From NCBI GenBank assembly GCA_033032175.1, contig CM065324.1:3596001-3660000 (forward strand): DNA of 64,000 nucleotides, read 5' to 3'. Position numbers and translations under genes: made by a program. Source of the stretch: Saturnia japonica (Eukaryota > Arthropoda > Insecta > Lepidoptera > Saturniidae). Of this stretch, positions 22,524 through 33,424 are shown in pieces. Below the pieces are notes generated by a model that did not search any database, had not been told where the DNA came from, and saw only the letters and a program-made list of their open reading frames with translations. Positions within the stretch are counted from its first letter, which is position 1, and each line of letters opens with the position of its first letter.

Positions 22524-25508
22524 TTAATTTTCAGTGACCAATGCTGCGCGGCGACCATTGCGCGGACCAGCAATCCTAATTGGCGTACGGAGACAGAACA
22601 CTGCGGTATTGTCCTGATCGACCACTCTAAATTCAATGGTAGCGACTGTGCCCTGAAACGGAATGTTAGGAAAGATTGATTAACACGATTTCCTTGCTAC
22701 TTCAAGAAGTTCCAGGAAATTATTTATGATGGAATTACGGAAACTAACGCCTTCGTCAATCTAATTGACTAGCAATGGTAAAAGAAATACAAGTTTGTGG
22801 TTACAAGAAAAAATGTTTTTTTCTTTTATTTCATCGCCAAACAAGTGTCCATTCTCTATACCTATTAAAAAAATGCTAACCTATAGGCAAAAAAAAAATG
22901 TGTGCAATTCACACGTGGAAACCATCACGTCTATGTTTTTTTAATTCAGAAAATGATTAAATACACACTAATTTAAAGTTTATGAAAATGTACATACAAG
23001 TACTTACAATCATTATTCATAATATCATTTTCAATTGATGCACATTTGAAATATCCATAGTAACCTAACACAATATCAATCAGTAACAGAATGTCATAAG
23101 TGTTGTCTAAAAAGTTTTTGTTTCGTGCCTTTTTGCTGAGGTAATAAAATTCATTATTGCGTGGCAACAAACCTCTTTTATACCATTTTACCCAAAAATT
23201 GTTTAATAAAATATCAATGATTAATGAGTGTATGTACCTATATATTTCATATTTGCCGACTGTGTCGCGACCATCATGCATATGGTGATATACTCATCGC
23301 AGTAAATCTATTTTGGTTTGTTGCGTTTCGCGATCAGAGTCACGCATTGCGGCATGAAATCTACGACCGTCGATGAATTGCCGATCACTCGGAGGTCGCC
23401 GTTAGTATTTGTACTGTGCTTACCATCCAGGTATAGTGTCGTCACTCTACCGTGCTACTATAAAAACAAATTATAACTTCCCAATATGTGAAGGTCATAA
23501 AATCCAATTACGGAAATTACAAAGTATATAAAATCAATAGCTTACCACAGGGAAGTACGGTTCAATGTACATGCTCAGAGTATAGTGGACGAGTTCGCCT
23601 TGCGACACCGGGCATTGTGTGTTTGTGAGGAATCTGCAAGTGTTCGCTTGCTCTTGGAGATCATATGGTATCGGGATTGTAATGATACCGATCGACAGAT
23701 AGGCCGTCGCCAAAGTTGTCATGGAGCGAATATTACGCGCTGTAATAAATTTTCGTTGATTAAATTTTATAAAAACAAAAATACCTTTTTATTCAGTTTA
23801 GGTCCTTGGAATGGACAAATAAAACACTATCGTCGAAAAATATCCAAGTCAGTAAGAAGAGCCGGCAAGAATCTTAATCGGGCTTTTATTTATCTTTATA
23901 AAATAATATTTATAGGAAATAATTATATTATTTGATATGGAACTACAGAGAGAGTGAGTTATCTCCAGACATCACTATCATTCACGTAATAAAACCTGCT
24001 TGAAATGATACATAAACTTATTGTCCGGCAAATCGGTAATGTGCTTTGGAACCTCATTGTAGGATCTAACATTTCTAACATCTAAAACATTACCGGAGAA
24101 ACCTCTATAAGTATTACCGAATCTAAAGCATAGGATAATTAATTTGAAATATTAATTTATAGTATTAAAATTATATCCGTCGTTTACAAGATCTAGTTTA
24201 AGTAAGTTTTTGCGAATAGGAAAAAATTCAGATATTATATTCGATACTATATGATTTTAACTATACTTAATAATATATTTATTTATATGATACACGGGTA
24301 TATTATACATATGCGTCAATTATACATTAATGAATTATTACCGACGTTGATTAAGAATTAAAGTAAACATAAAAATTAAATTAAAATTAAATACAATTAT
24401 TTACAGTAATCGATAGTTTTGTTCTTCAGCAATGAAACACTGTATGACTTAATGTCGTATTTTATTTATATCTCTTTAGCGAACATGATGTCTTAGGAAC
24501 CAGGTTTCATTGAGGTACGACCTTCGGTCTAAACAAAGGCTGCCCAAACACTGAACCGCGGGCCATAAAGTACAAAGGAGTTACATATATTTAACTGAAA
24601 GTTTTACATTCATTTTACAATAATTCCTATGTACATAATATATCATGGCTGTAAACAAGTGTTATTTCGTTGTGTCCCGTCAGCTAAAACAGATTCAAAA
24701 TTATGCCCCGCCTCTAAAATTAATTAGACAACCTTGGTCTAAAGCTAAACGGTTGTATACGCAACACTAAAAAACTTTAACAACGGACTGGGAGAGACCT
24801 ACACCAGCAATTGACTGATACAAATATGATGAAGATGTACTCACGTGCTCTGAAAGCGACATTTATACTGGTGTGCTCCAATTGATGAAAGACGCACGGT
24901 GGAGTCCTACAGCCATTTATGTACGTGTTAACTGGAAGCTGTCCTGGATTGGATGTACCTGGAATTCCACGTATGATTGAATAATTTCATGCAGGAATAT
25001 TTAAAATATATTATTGCTGATTAACTACTGAGTAACTAAAGATAAAATGGAACAAAATGTATGTACATATTTATACACGTAACAAGTTATAATTCTTTGG
25101 GGTAACAAACCAAAAATACCTCCAAAAGTTTTTTCCGCGTGCCATTAGCATGATGAAGTTAGCCAGCAATGATAATAATGTCAATTCATTTTACTGAGTT
25201 TTTTTGTTTAATAATAATTTAACGGTATATAAATAAACATTATTTCAAAATTGATGGCCTAGCTTCATCACGTCGTACTTCCGTCACATGATTGTTGAGC
25301 ATCTCTCAATTTTACCCTCTACTATACACATCAACATACAAACGCAGCAATAACAAACTATGAAAAATAGAAGAATTTATAGTTATTATTAAAATCAATA
25401 TTTTATTGACTCACATTGTGAAACGCTTGTGGTCTGTGCTAGAGCGACAGCGACCAATGTTGGTAGTAGTACCACGAAACGCATCATTTTAGTATTATCA
25501 CTGCTCAT
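22524..25508 (-). CDS. Npc2-like: NPC2-like secreted ML-domain lipid-binding protein, gene B
   Basis: Exons 25415-25508, 24845-24958, 23546-23739 and 22524-22652; all introns are GT-AG, phases 1, 1, 0, stop TAA at 22524. The first ATG (25506-25508) gives 176 residues. The ATG pair at 25482-25487 lies directly before the hydrophobic signal peptide (MRFVVLLPTLVAVALAQ) and could also serve. The mature part has exactly six cysteines in NPC2 order: QC, NGC-RTPP-C, NTC...TQC, VFC. It also has the IPIPYDL segment that precedes cysteine 4 and the final strand CLRTPIRIAG. The product is expected to be secreted and to bind sterol or another hydrophobic ligand. It is close to gene C and more distant from gene A, with identical lengths of exons 2 and 3 in A and B. 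Intron 2 carries a minus-strand LINE remnant. Confidence 0.9.
23308..23454 (-). CDS. Candidate alternative terminal exon of gene B
   Basis: Between exons 3 and 4 lies a GC-richer stretch. Read on the minus strand in phase 0 after an acceptor (TTTTTATAGTAG|CAC), it stays open for 48 codons and ends with TAG. It would replace GTVATIEFRVV...VFCLRTPIRIA by HGRVTTLYLDGKHS...MPQCVTLIAKRNK. The placement of a hydrophobic strand after the splice, one cysteine near the end and a final strand before a basic tail mimics the normal exon 4. It could therefore close the ML fold and supply cysteine 6. The insert before the cysteine is longer than usual. Differences from the duplicate copy are not mainly synonymous, so selection is not demonstrated. 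Gene A shows no equivalent. Confidence 0.4.
   Translation of the reverse strand, partial: HGRVTTLYLDGKHSTNTNGDLRVIGNSSTVVDFMPQCVTLIAKRNKPK
23795..24135 (-). mobile_element. LINE C-terminal fragment in gene B intron 2
   Basis: On the minus strand it reads EVPKHITDLP followed by a broken frame, then an AT-rich 3' part with GAAGAGCCGGC-type sequence (23855-23880). Homologous to 16225-16640. The same insertion is in the duplicate at 35985-36320. Confidence 0.6.
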
Positions 25509-25543
25509 GTTTACACTTTGTGTTGTGAAATTACTATGAACGA

Positions 25544-25552
25544 CTATTTATA
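25544..25552 (-). promoter_or_regulatory. TATA box of gene B
   Basis: TATAAATAG on the minus strand, 36-44 bases upstream of the first ATG of gene B. This is close enough that the 5' untranslated leader must be very short. It is conserved in the gene C copy. Confidence 0.55.
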
Positions 25553-26982
25553 CTATTACAAAATTGATAAAAAATAATTTATCAGACAAAACAATTTAGC
25601 AGGTGTTTAATACGAAGACGATTTCATAAAATCTGATTTTTTTAGATAATTCATATAGTCGAGGTAATAAATCGCATTGTGCTTTCTCTTCGATTTAATT
25701 ATTATCTTAGATGGTTTAAGCATGTAGAAAGGATAAATGAAAGAATAATGACCAAACAAATTTATAAGGCGAGTGTGAATGCACAGCTCGGGTCCAATCT
25801 CTTTCTGTGTGACACAAGCCGTGACAAAAATTACAAAATACCATCACAACCAACGTTACCATATGTCCTGATTTTAGCAGGGCATCCCGATTTTTAAACC
25901 AAAATTAAATGCCTCTCGCGGGACAGGTTCAGTCACGCTTTTAGACGATTAGTTGACGGTGCAACGCAAGTAGGTACATAAATGCAGAGAACCGATAAAA
26001 AAAATAGCTAGCCTTACTGCAGTCTTATATGATTTGTAACATCGGACTTAAAATAGTTTACATATATAAATTAGTTTATATAACAGCACAGTTTACACCC
26101 AACACTTTAGGTTAAGCACACAGCTGGTGCGTTCTCCTAATCTATTTCCCTTTCTCTTTCTCGTCATATAGATGCACGCGCACACTATTGGCTAACAGTG
26201 GCAAGCTCTCGATATTGGTCAGATAAAAAAAGCACGCGCTTCCCCGGCTTCCTGTTACACACTTCCGTCCCTTTTCACGAAATCACTCCCACAGATTGCA
26301 GGAAAGCGAGAAGAAAGATGTTACACATTAAAAAATGTAGATGCCTTAAAAGTATTACCTATACTTCTTTGAATAATCACACTCGATGTCAAGTGACACA
26401 ATAGAGAACTATGTATACATACAACTTCACAATAAAACACGAGGTTTAACAAGAAACTTCGTAGTATAGACTTTTTGCTACAATGTACCGCGCATCGTAC
26501 AATTTCACTCTCATAATTTTCGATAACACGCATAATTAAAGAAGTATCATTTGAAAAATGGTCAATTACTGAAAGGCCACGTATTTTACTTTTTATGCTG
26601 CAGCCGCCTGCAGAAGTACGTTTTGCCTTTGCCACCCCAAATGTCTTCCGCGCTAGCTACACCACTGCTACTGGTTTTAAAGCATTAAGTTAGTTGAATG
26701 TTTTATTGTTTATAGCATTTCATAAATATTAGTCATACCTTGAATTAGGTACCTGAGGTAGAATGAATTGGCTCACCAATGGTATCTTCCGTTTGGTTGC
26801 AAAATATAATTTGTCACTCCTATAGGATATAGACATAATTATAAGATTCTGCATTATATCGATGCATTCCACGTATGCTTGCCCACTTTAAAATAATAAA
26901 GTGTTTTCTGAAAGGATTATATGATTGGAAATTACATAGGTAATAAATTTCACGTTGGTATTATAAAATATTTACACAGGTT

Positions 26983-28473
26983 AACGCCCGCAATACGCGC
27001 TACGGACTACCGGAATGGTTTCCCTGTGCATGCGGGTTTCTATGTGACTATACAGTTAGCCTTAGGGGCCAGGAAGCCTCAGAAAGCTTTTAAAGCTTCA
27101 CCGGACTTGGAAGCGGAAGCTGAAGACACTCAGCCGCGAAAGCAGGGCAACAAACTCAAAGGTCGCAAAGTGGCCAAATCTCGGCTAGGGCTGTTGCCTT
27201 CGTTGCAATAAAGTCGCGAACAAGAAAATCCGTAGAAAATTTGATCTAACTAACTATACTTACACATATACATGTGTATTGGAAGGTTCGCAAAATATGT
27301 GCTGGCCCTTATTTCAGTCTATCGCGAATCAATCCCTCTTGAACCTATTGCTGCGATACACTGTAAACAAAAGAGACTCACCTCATCCGAGGCGGGCGGT
27401 GGTCTTGAGCTTGCCCCGTCGACCTGGACTGACGTGTTTGTGGAGTAAATTGTATGTATGTGTGTGTGTGGCAGCTTCAAATACCACAACAGCAAGGACA
27501 CTATCAGTTCAGCAAAACTACTGGTACACCAACTCAAGTTATACAATGCAAAATCTTTAAAATATCATTAATTACATATAACTCAGTGCCAACCGAACGC
27601 CCGTAATGACGTAGTGCGTAATGTAGCACCACAAGTTCGCACGCAGGAGCACTGTACCAAAGCACAAAGCAGACGCGAGTTCACGACTAGAGCACGTTCA
27701 AGCACGGGCAGAACGATTGCCCCCGCGCATACTATTTGCCAAGCACAGCGATCGCGGCATCGTACTATGCGGCTAATTAACTTATTCCAAACAACATGTT
27801 TCTGCCTTCTGGGAGGAAGGGAAAAATATGCTTACATGCATTTAGTAATCTGGCAATTTCATATAAAACTAACTAGCCAAAAAAGAAAAACAAAGGTCCC
27901 TTACAGAAACTATGTACCTGAATGCCCTGTGCATGTGTGCCTGCGCAGTTCAACCGCACGTCGTTCAAAATACTGCACAGATCTGTGAGGTACTTAGTGA
28001 TAGTTATTCCGTATTTTAATTAGTATCCTACGAAGTCTAATTAATCAATCTCGCAATAACTGCCATTGTTTCATTACGTTAAACATTTCACTGGTGACGA
28101 GGATGGAATTTATCAGATAAAAATAATAATCACGCCATTTGAAAACTTACATAATTTGAACTACAAGGCTGGGGAAACTGGGATGCTTATGTACAACTCG
28201 TGAAACGATTTATTATGCTCATTACTTGTCACTTTCTTTATTCGTTATAGATTACTATATGGCCTAAGATGGAACACACCTATTGGCGTTTGGCAACAGA
28301 TTTTCGACTTCAGGGTGATAACTAGCCAGGGATTCGAACTCACATCGGTTGACGCGCTGTTCGTACACGCTACCACTGAGACATCATTGCTTAAAACCTA
28401 CTTATGTATGTCTATATTTCACAAAGTCTACGGCCGTATTTTCTAGACCGTAGCGTGTATGGCCAGCGTTAGG
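26983..28473. mobile_element. Inverted-repeat element (CTAACGCC ends) with a large insertion
   Basis: The left arm TTAACGCCCGCAATACGCGC (26983) faces a right arm which in reverse reads CTAACGCTGGCCATACACGC (ends near 28473). In the duplicate the arms are only about 250 bp apart (40186-40436), so unit 1 carries about 1.2 kb of additional material here (27.05-28.29 kb), including the CTATACAGTTAGCC motif. Several open frames of 60-124 codons inside show no recognisable motif. Confidence 0.45.
28320..28400 (-). mobile_element. SINE tRNA-like head, reverse strand
   Basis: On the minus strand: GTCTCAGTGGTAGCGTGTAC (A-box region), then GAGTTCGAATCCCTGGC (B box). Same head as at 15950. A worn counterpart is at 40250-40320 in the duplicate. 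Confidence 0.55.
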
Positions 28474-29445
28474 CAATCTCAATAAAATAGACCAGGAATC
28501 CGCATCCAGACCGTCAACTTATCTTGTGCCAACAAAAGTAAAGTCATATATTTTTATTACTTTTTTAAGTCAGAAAATCAAAGACAATAGATAGTATCAA
28601 ACCTGCATGTAATAATTTTTATATTATTTCTCTGCTATAATTAGATATGTACTATGCAAAAAGTGATTCAAATTATCACAGAATCATCGTTGATTTAAAT
28701 TATTTTTTGGCGAAATTAATGCGCATTGAGACAATTTTACAGCTACATAAACAACAATGTAAGGAAGTTAGTCAAAGGCAGAATTTTCTAAAAAAAAATT
28801 AAATTTTAAGTTGGAAGACATTTGTTTCGTACGACTGGTTAAATTTGTTTAAATTGAGTTTTCTAAACGAAAAGATATATGAGGCTACTTGTTACTTGCT
28901 TAGCATACATTTTTAAACATATCAACGACCTCAACGTTAAGTGTCAAGAAAGAGAAAAACTTGTATGGGATTATTTTTTTCCAAGTGAGTTTTTACGAAA
29001 AGTTGACGACTTCAATAATTCCAATTAATGGATGAAATCTGTAAGCCACACCGCACCAGTATTTTATATTTAAAAAACGGGCCTTCAATAAAACTAATTG
29101 ATGATACCAGCAATAGACAATAGGCGGCATAGTATGCCTTTTTATCTTTATTCAAATGACCCAATTTCCTTTATTTTTTATTGTGCTGTCCCTAGTATTT
29201 TGCAACACTTGTCCCGACCACACGTCTTGGTGCCGGATAGGCTATGCAAATATATGCTATGCTATATGTAGAAATGATCGAAATTACGAAAAATAAAGTT
29301 GAGTGTACTTTTCGTTGTTAAAACCCATGTGAATCATACTGTCAATGTTATCAAGCCACCTGCACATACCGCTGGGAAACTATTTTTTTTACAATTACGT
29401 TACCTAATTACCTACAAGGTTACTTTACTTCACAATATGTTAAAT

Positions 29446-29828
29446 AGCTATGACCGCGGCTGCGCTCGCGTGGACTACAGATACTGTCGATCGGGGCCAC
29501 GCGTAGGATTGCCAACATTTTTTCTGGGAAGTATAGTATTTCTCAAAATATGCAATAAAAAATATAATACACTTCAAAAAACTACAGTATTTTATGGAAA
29601 AAGCAAAAACTAAACAAAGATATCATTTGTTACTTGTTTATTTTTATAAAAGTACATTACGTGGCACTTCTTAATTTTTTTATTATCTAAAATAAAAGTA
29701 TTAAATGGTGTATCAGATTCCATTTTAAAATTAATGAAAATCAAAAGCTCATTTTTTTAATAATGAGATACTACTAATGTTTCTTTCTTCTCGCCATTTC
29801 AAATTCATAACCGACAATATCCGTTCTA
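29446..29828. other. CTAGCTGTGCCC-family head fragment and AT-rich DNA
   Basis: TAGCTATGACCGCGGCTGCG and CTCGCGTGGACTACAG (29446-29480) are a worn head of the CTAGCTGTGCCC family. The remainder up to the inverted-repeat element has no recognisable feature. Confidence 0.4.
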
Positions 29829-30018
29829 GCCCAGTCATATTAGGGCTTTCACCTCGGAATGAAAGATAATCAGCTGCAAATTGGTATGAACCTTTGTTTT
29901 GTTATTCTAAATGTTGTCTCAAAAGTCACAATCGTTATCGTGTCCGCGTCTCAAGATATTCAAGGTCAAAGGTCACAAAAATCGGTTTTTCGCGAATATC
30001 TGGCTTCCTATCGGTTAA

Positions 30019-31221
30019 ATGAGATTTGCATTTATTATAAAAGTTGTAGGCTATAAAATTCCCTACAACTTTTGTTTAAACTTTTTTTTCATACAACCAA
30101 CCGTTTTGAAGGTAGAGCGCGAAGAGTGCACATCGAACAGTCATATACGGCCTAATGCAAGGTCAAGCGCGAGTTATGGTTATCAGTACGTTATAAAGTC
30201 TAATAAAAAAAAATTTATCGACATGCTTGTTGAAAAATTTAAAACTGTTAATATCACAACAAAACAAGCCAGAGATGATGCTGATGTTCTCATCATTGAC
30301 ACAGCTATTGCCTTATCAGAACATCAAAAGACTGCTGTCATCATAGGAGAAGATATCGATTTGCTCGTTATTTTAATTGGACGTACTCAGTCACATCATC
30401 AGGAATTTTTTTTGAAAAAAGTTGGCAAAGGCAATGTCAAAACACAAATATATTCTACTAAAAGTTTTGACCAATATCCTCGTACTAAAAAGCACATTTT
30501 ATTTTTACACGCATTCAGTGGCTGTGACACGACTTCTGCGCTATTTAAAAAAGGAAAAAAAACTGTTACTAGAGCATTGGAAAAAATTCCTGATTTAGAT
30601 AAACTGGTGGAAGTATTTCAACAAGAAAACTGCCCAAAACAAACATTATTAGAAAATGGAGTGCGCATCTTGTTGGCATTATATAATGCTCCAAAATCTG
30701 AGGACAACATTGATCATTTCCGCTACACGCAATTCATCAAATTTACAAAACTAAATAAACCTGTACAACTGTCAACACTTCCACCAACAAGTGTAGCAGC
30801 TCATCAACACATAAAACGTGTCTACTACCAGATTCAAACGTGGTTAGGGAAGGACTTAGAACCTCAAGAATGGGGCTGGATGCTTGAAAATGAAATCCTG
30901 GAGCCCATACGAACGTTATTACCTCCAGCACCAGCCGAACTACTAAACGTAATATTTTGCAATTGCAAAAATGGTTGTGGTTCCCGCTGTGGATGCAGAA
31001 AATCAGGGCTACAATGTTCTTTAGCTTGCGGCCAGTGCAACGGACAAGCTTGCCTCAACGCTTCACTGTATCCAAGTAATCCCGATGAAGAAAATACATA
31101 TGATCCCGATATTCTGGAAGGTTTGGAGATGAACATGACAGATAATGAGGATGATGACAATGAATCGAACATTTTTGAGCGACAAGAAGAAGAAGACGAC
31201 GAAGAAGAAGAAGATAATTAG
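30019..31221 (+). CDS. PIN/XPG-like nuclease-fold and CXC-domain protein, N-terminally truncated
   Basis: A 400-codon frame. Residues 1 to about 61 are translated from the left inverted repeat and have no domain character. The family-like part starts at about residue 62. QARDDADVLIIDTA (about 92-105) and VIIGEDIDLLVIL (about 115-127) match the second acidic motif and the following strand of PIN/XPG/Asteroid-type folds. LFLHAFSGCDTTSALFKKGK (about 162-181) is the signature of a large group of uncharacterised animal proteins. A tesmin/TSO1-like CXC region follows (CNCKNGCGSRCGCRK to CGQCNGQAC, about 313-345), then a highly acidic tail ending EEEDDEEEEDN. Fuller relatives have an N-terminal part with the first catalytic aspartate. 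It is absent here and replaced by the repeat, so nuclease activity is doubtful. No stops interrupt the core. Confidence 0.7.
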   Translation: MRFAFIIKVVGYKIPYNFCLNFFFIQPTVLKVEREECTSNSHIRPNARSSASYGYQYVIKSNKKKFIDMLVEKFKTVNITTKQARDDADVLIIDTAIALSEHQKTAVIIGEDIDLLVILIGRTQSHHQEFFLKKVGKGNVKTQIYSTKSFDQYPRTKKHILFLHAFSGCDTTSALFKKGKKTVTRALEKIPDLDKLVEVFQQENCPKQTLLENGVRILLALYNAPKSEDNIDHFRYTQFIKFTKLNKPVQLSTLPPTSVAAHQHIKRVYYQIQTWLGKDLEPQEWGWMLENEILEPIRTLLPPAPAELLNVIFCNCKNGCGSRCGCRKSGLQCSLACGQCNGQACLNASLYPSNPDEENTYDPDILEGLEMNMTDNEDDDNESNIFERQEEEDDEEEEDN

Positions 31222-31316
31222 CTTCCATTTCCAATTTCATTACAATTAAAATCAACAAAGATACTTTTGATATTTGAACTCACATTTTGACAAATGTATA
31301 TTATGCCGTATTTAAT

Positions 31317-31326
31317 AATAAATAAA
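31317..31326 (+). promoter_or_regulatory. Polyadenylation signals after the PIN-CXC frame
   Basis: Two overlapping AATAAA hexamers about 100 bases past the stop codon and before the right inverted repeat. A transcript could thus end inside the element. Confidence 0.5.
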
Positions 31327-31923
31327 AATATGTGTAAAATATATACTCTTACTATCATTTTAACTTAAAATAAAACTAAAATATATAATCCAGAATTAAT
31401 AATATTTTATACTTAAATAGTTAAATATGAATAATTATATATAAATAATCAAGTTACTTACTTTAATTAAATATAAATAATTAATAGTTAGTACATAAAT
31501 AATAGGCATTGTTTAATAATTATAATTTCCAAGTAAATAATTGACTTTATAACGTACTGATAACCATAACTCGCGCTTGACCTTGCATTAGGCCGTATAT
31601 GACTGTACGATGTGCACTCTTCGCGCTCTACCTTCAAAACGGTTGGTTGTATGAAAAAAAAGTTTAAACAAAAGTTGTAGGGAATTTTATAGCCTACAAC
31701 TTTTATAATAAATGCAAATCTCATTTAACCGATAGGAAGCCAGATATTCGCGAAAAACCGATTTTTGTGACCTTTGACCTTGAATATCTTGAGACGCGGA
31801 CACGATAACGATTGTGACTTTTGAGACAACATTTAGAATAACAAAACAAAGGTTCATACCAATTTGCAGCTGATTATCTTTCTTTCCGAGGTTGACCCCT
31901 TTTTTTACTTAATATGACTGGGC

Positions 31924-33132
31924 TATTCTGTGAATGCCAAAGTGGCGGGAATAGAAAGCAGGAATGAAATTACTTGAAATAAATTTGGTAAGTTATGTTC
32001 AGTATTTTAAAACATGCTATTTTTGGACTGTAGTTTTATCACTAAGCTCATTACAATCTTTTACCTTAGCAAAGATGTCATTTATATTGTCATATCAGAG
32101 TTCATTTCGATACTAATTTTTTTTTTGTAATATTAGAACTTCTAATATTGGCTCACAGTCATTAGAATTTTTAAATTTGGCATAACCAATTGCTTTCACC
32201 AAAATTAAACCATTTATTAAGATAGTCTAAACATTTATCAATTAATATCAATATATTCCTTCGAATTTTATAAATTTCTGGGGGGATATTTTACTTGCAA
32301 TATTTTTTAAATCACTGTTACAACCACTAATGCTCCATTCATAATTTTTGAATTAAAGGATTTATTTGTATGATTTCGGTGTTTTAAAATATATTATATT
32401 TGCATACTATACAATTGGTAATTCGAATACGTGGTGGAGGTGATAGGGGTATGATATGCAATAATTATGAAAAAGTGAATTATTTGTAGCGACATTTCTC
32501 GCCACAACTGACGCATCCCATAAAGCGATTAACTCAACAATTGATTATATATAACAAGAACCCGACAGCAACCGTTGGGCAGCTGCCCGCCAGACATAAC
32601 ACCCGTCTGACCGGAGGATCCTCCCTATTCTATGGCGGATGAGGGACTTTACTCTCTGTTCCTCGCTTCCGTTAAATATTTCTTAGTTATCATGTTTTTT
32701 GGCTTTTTTTTTTCAAATTAACTAAAAAAAACAACAACAAAGCTTTATTTTAAAATCTCATTTTTCTTCTGATTTATATTAACGATTAAACACTGGTTAT
32801 TAATCAATATTAAAACAACAATTGTCGGACCAAATTTTAAAATGCGAGAAGAAAAACGATATTATATCAATATTTTTTGAGATTTTTTTCCACTAAAATA
32901 CCTTTAAAAAAAACCTTATGAAACTTGGAATGCAGATTATTTTTAAAACAACCGTATTCTGAGCTCTCCAAAAATGCATAACAACTAGGAACTTATTTCA
33001 AAGAAACAGAAAAAAAAATGATCGCAATGAAGCAGGCGGAAATTCGTATTCGAACTAAATTTAAGATCGTTCTTTAAAATTTCCATAAAATTAATTAAAA
33101 ACAATACCCAATGTAAATAAACCAAAAAATAC
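31924..33132. other. Non-coding, no feature recognised
   Basis: AT-rich with several A and T runs. A GC-richer patch at 32500-32650 shows no motif or repeat partner in the window. Confidence 0.4.
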
Positions 33133-33415
33133 ATTTTTTTTTAACAACTAAGGTGGCAAACAAGCCTACTATCCGCCTGATCGTATGCGGTTACCGTGGA
33201 CTGTATTCGCTTGCAATACCAGAGGAATCACTAACGCATTGCCGACCTTGAATCCTCTACCCCAGGCAGCTCTGAAAACCTTACTCACCGCAGGAACAGA
33301 ATACAAGGTTTTTTAGCTGTGATCTTCTGCAGGGTGGAGGAATTCTACCAGTCGGGATGACACAAATAGATAGAAATCTCCAAAAATATTTCTCTGTCTC
33401 CTGCCTATAAAAATC
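33133..33415 (+). repeat. Repeat c, near-full-length copy
   Basis: Begins CTAAGGTGGCAAACAAGCC and continues through CTTACTCACCGCAGGAACAG to TCTGTCTCCTGCC, collinear with 10696-10990. Confidence 0.6.
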
Positions 33416-33424
33416 TAACTAACA

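Larger units (their letters stand above)
22321..29445. repeat. Segmental duplication, unit 1
   Basis: This block and 34525-41215 are collinear. Shared landmarks, in order, are: CATCGATGAACG (22321/34519), the whole NPC2-like gene (22524-25508/35017-37962), its TATA box, a segment around TAGACTTTTTG (26467/39182), GTTAGTTGAATGTTTTATTG (26690/39403), CTAACGCCCGC (26984/40187), CCTACTTATGTATG (28399/40319) and the region around GTGAATCATACT (29328/41084). The order is unbroken, so the unit is a duplication and not a set of independent repeats. Unit 1 has an extra stretch of about 1.2 kb near 27.05-28.29 kb. Unit 2 has repeat insertions at 34561-34845 and 39426-39935. Confidence 0.8.
29829..31923 (+). 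mobile_element. Long-inverted-repeat element carrying a PIN-CXC protein gene
   Basis: Left repeat 29829-30200 and right repeat 31543-31923 are inverted copies of each other over about 375 bp with few differences. The outer end is GCCCAGTCATATTA and the inner end is near CGTTATAAAGTC. TA flanks both ends, and this could be a TA target duplication. The space between holds one long plus-strand frame and its polyadenylation signal. No DDE transposase, tyrosine recombinase, Rep/helicase or reverse transcriptase motif is visible. It sits between the two units of the segmental duplication. It could be a non-autonomous member of a DNA-transposon family that carries this gene, or a composite formed around it. 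Confidence 0.75.

Noticed and set aside
23585..23935. Plus-strand frame of 116 codons, and its counterpart at 35791-36126
   Set aside because: It lies opposite exon 3 of the NPC2-like genes and runs on into LINE sequence; it is the antisense shadow of real coding sequence.
27279..27988. Several GC-richer open frames of 75-124 codons as possible genes
   Set aside because: No motif, no splice-compatible neighbours, and the region is absent from the duplicated unit, which fits an inserted element.
30019..31221. Ordinary single-copy host gene
   Set aside because: The frame begins within one arm of a 375-bp inverted repeat and the other arm follows it, so it belongs to an element.
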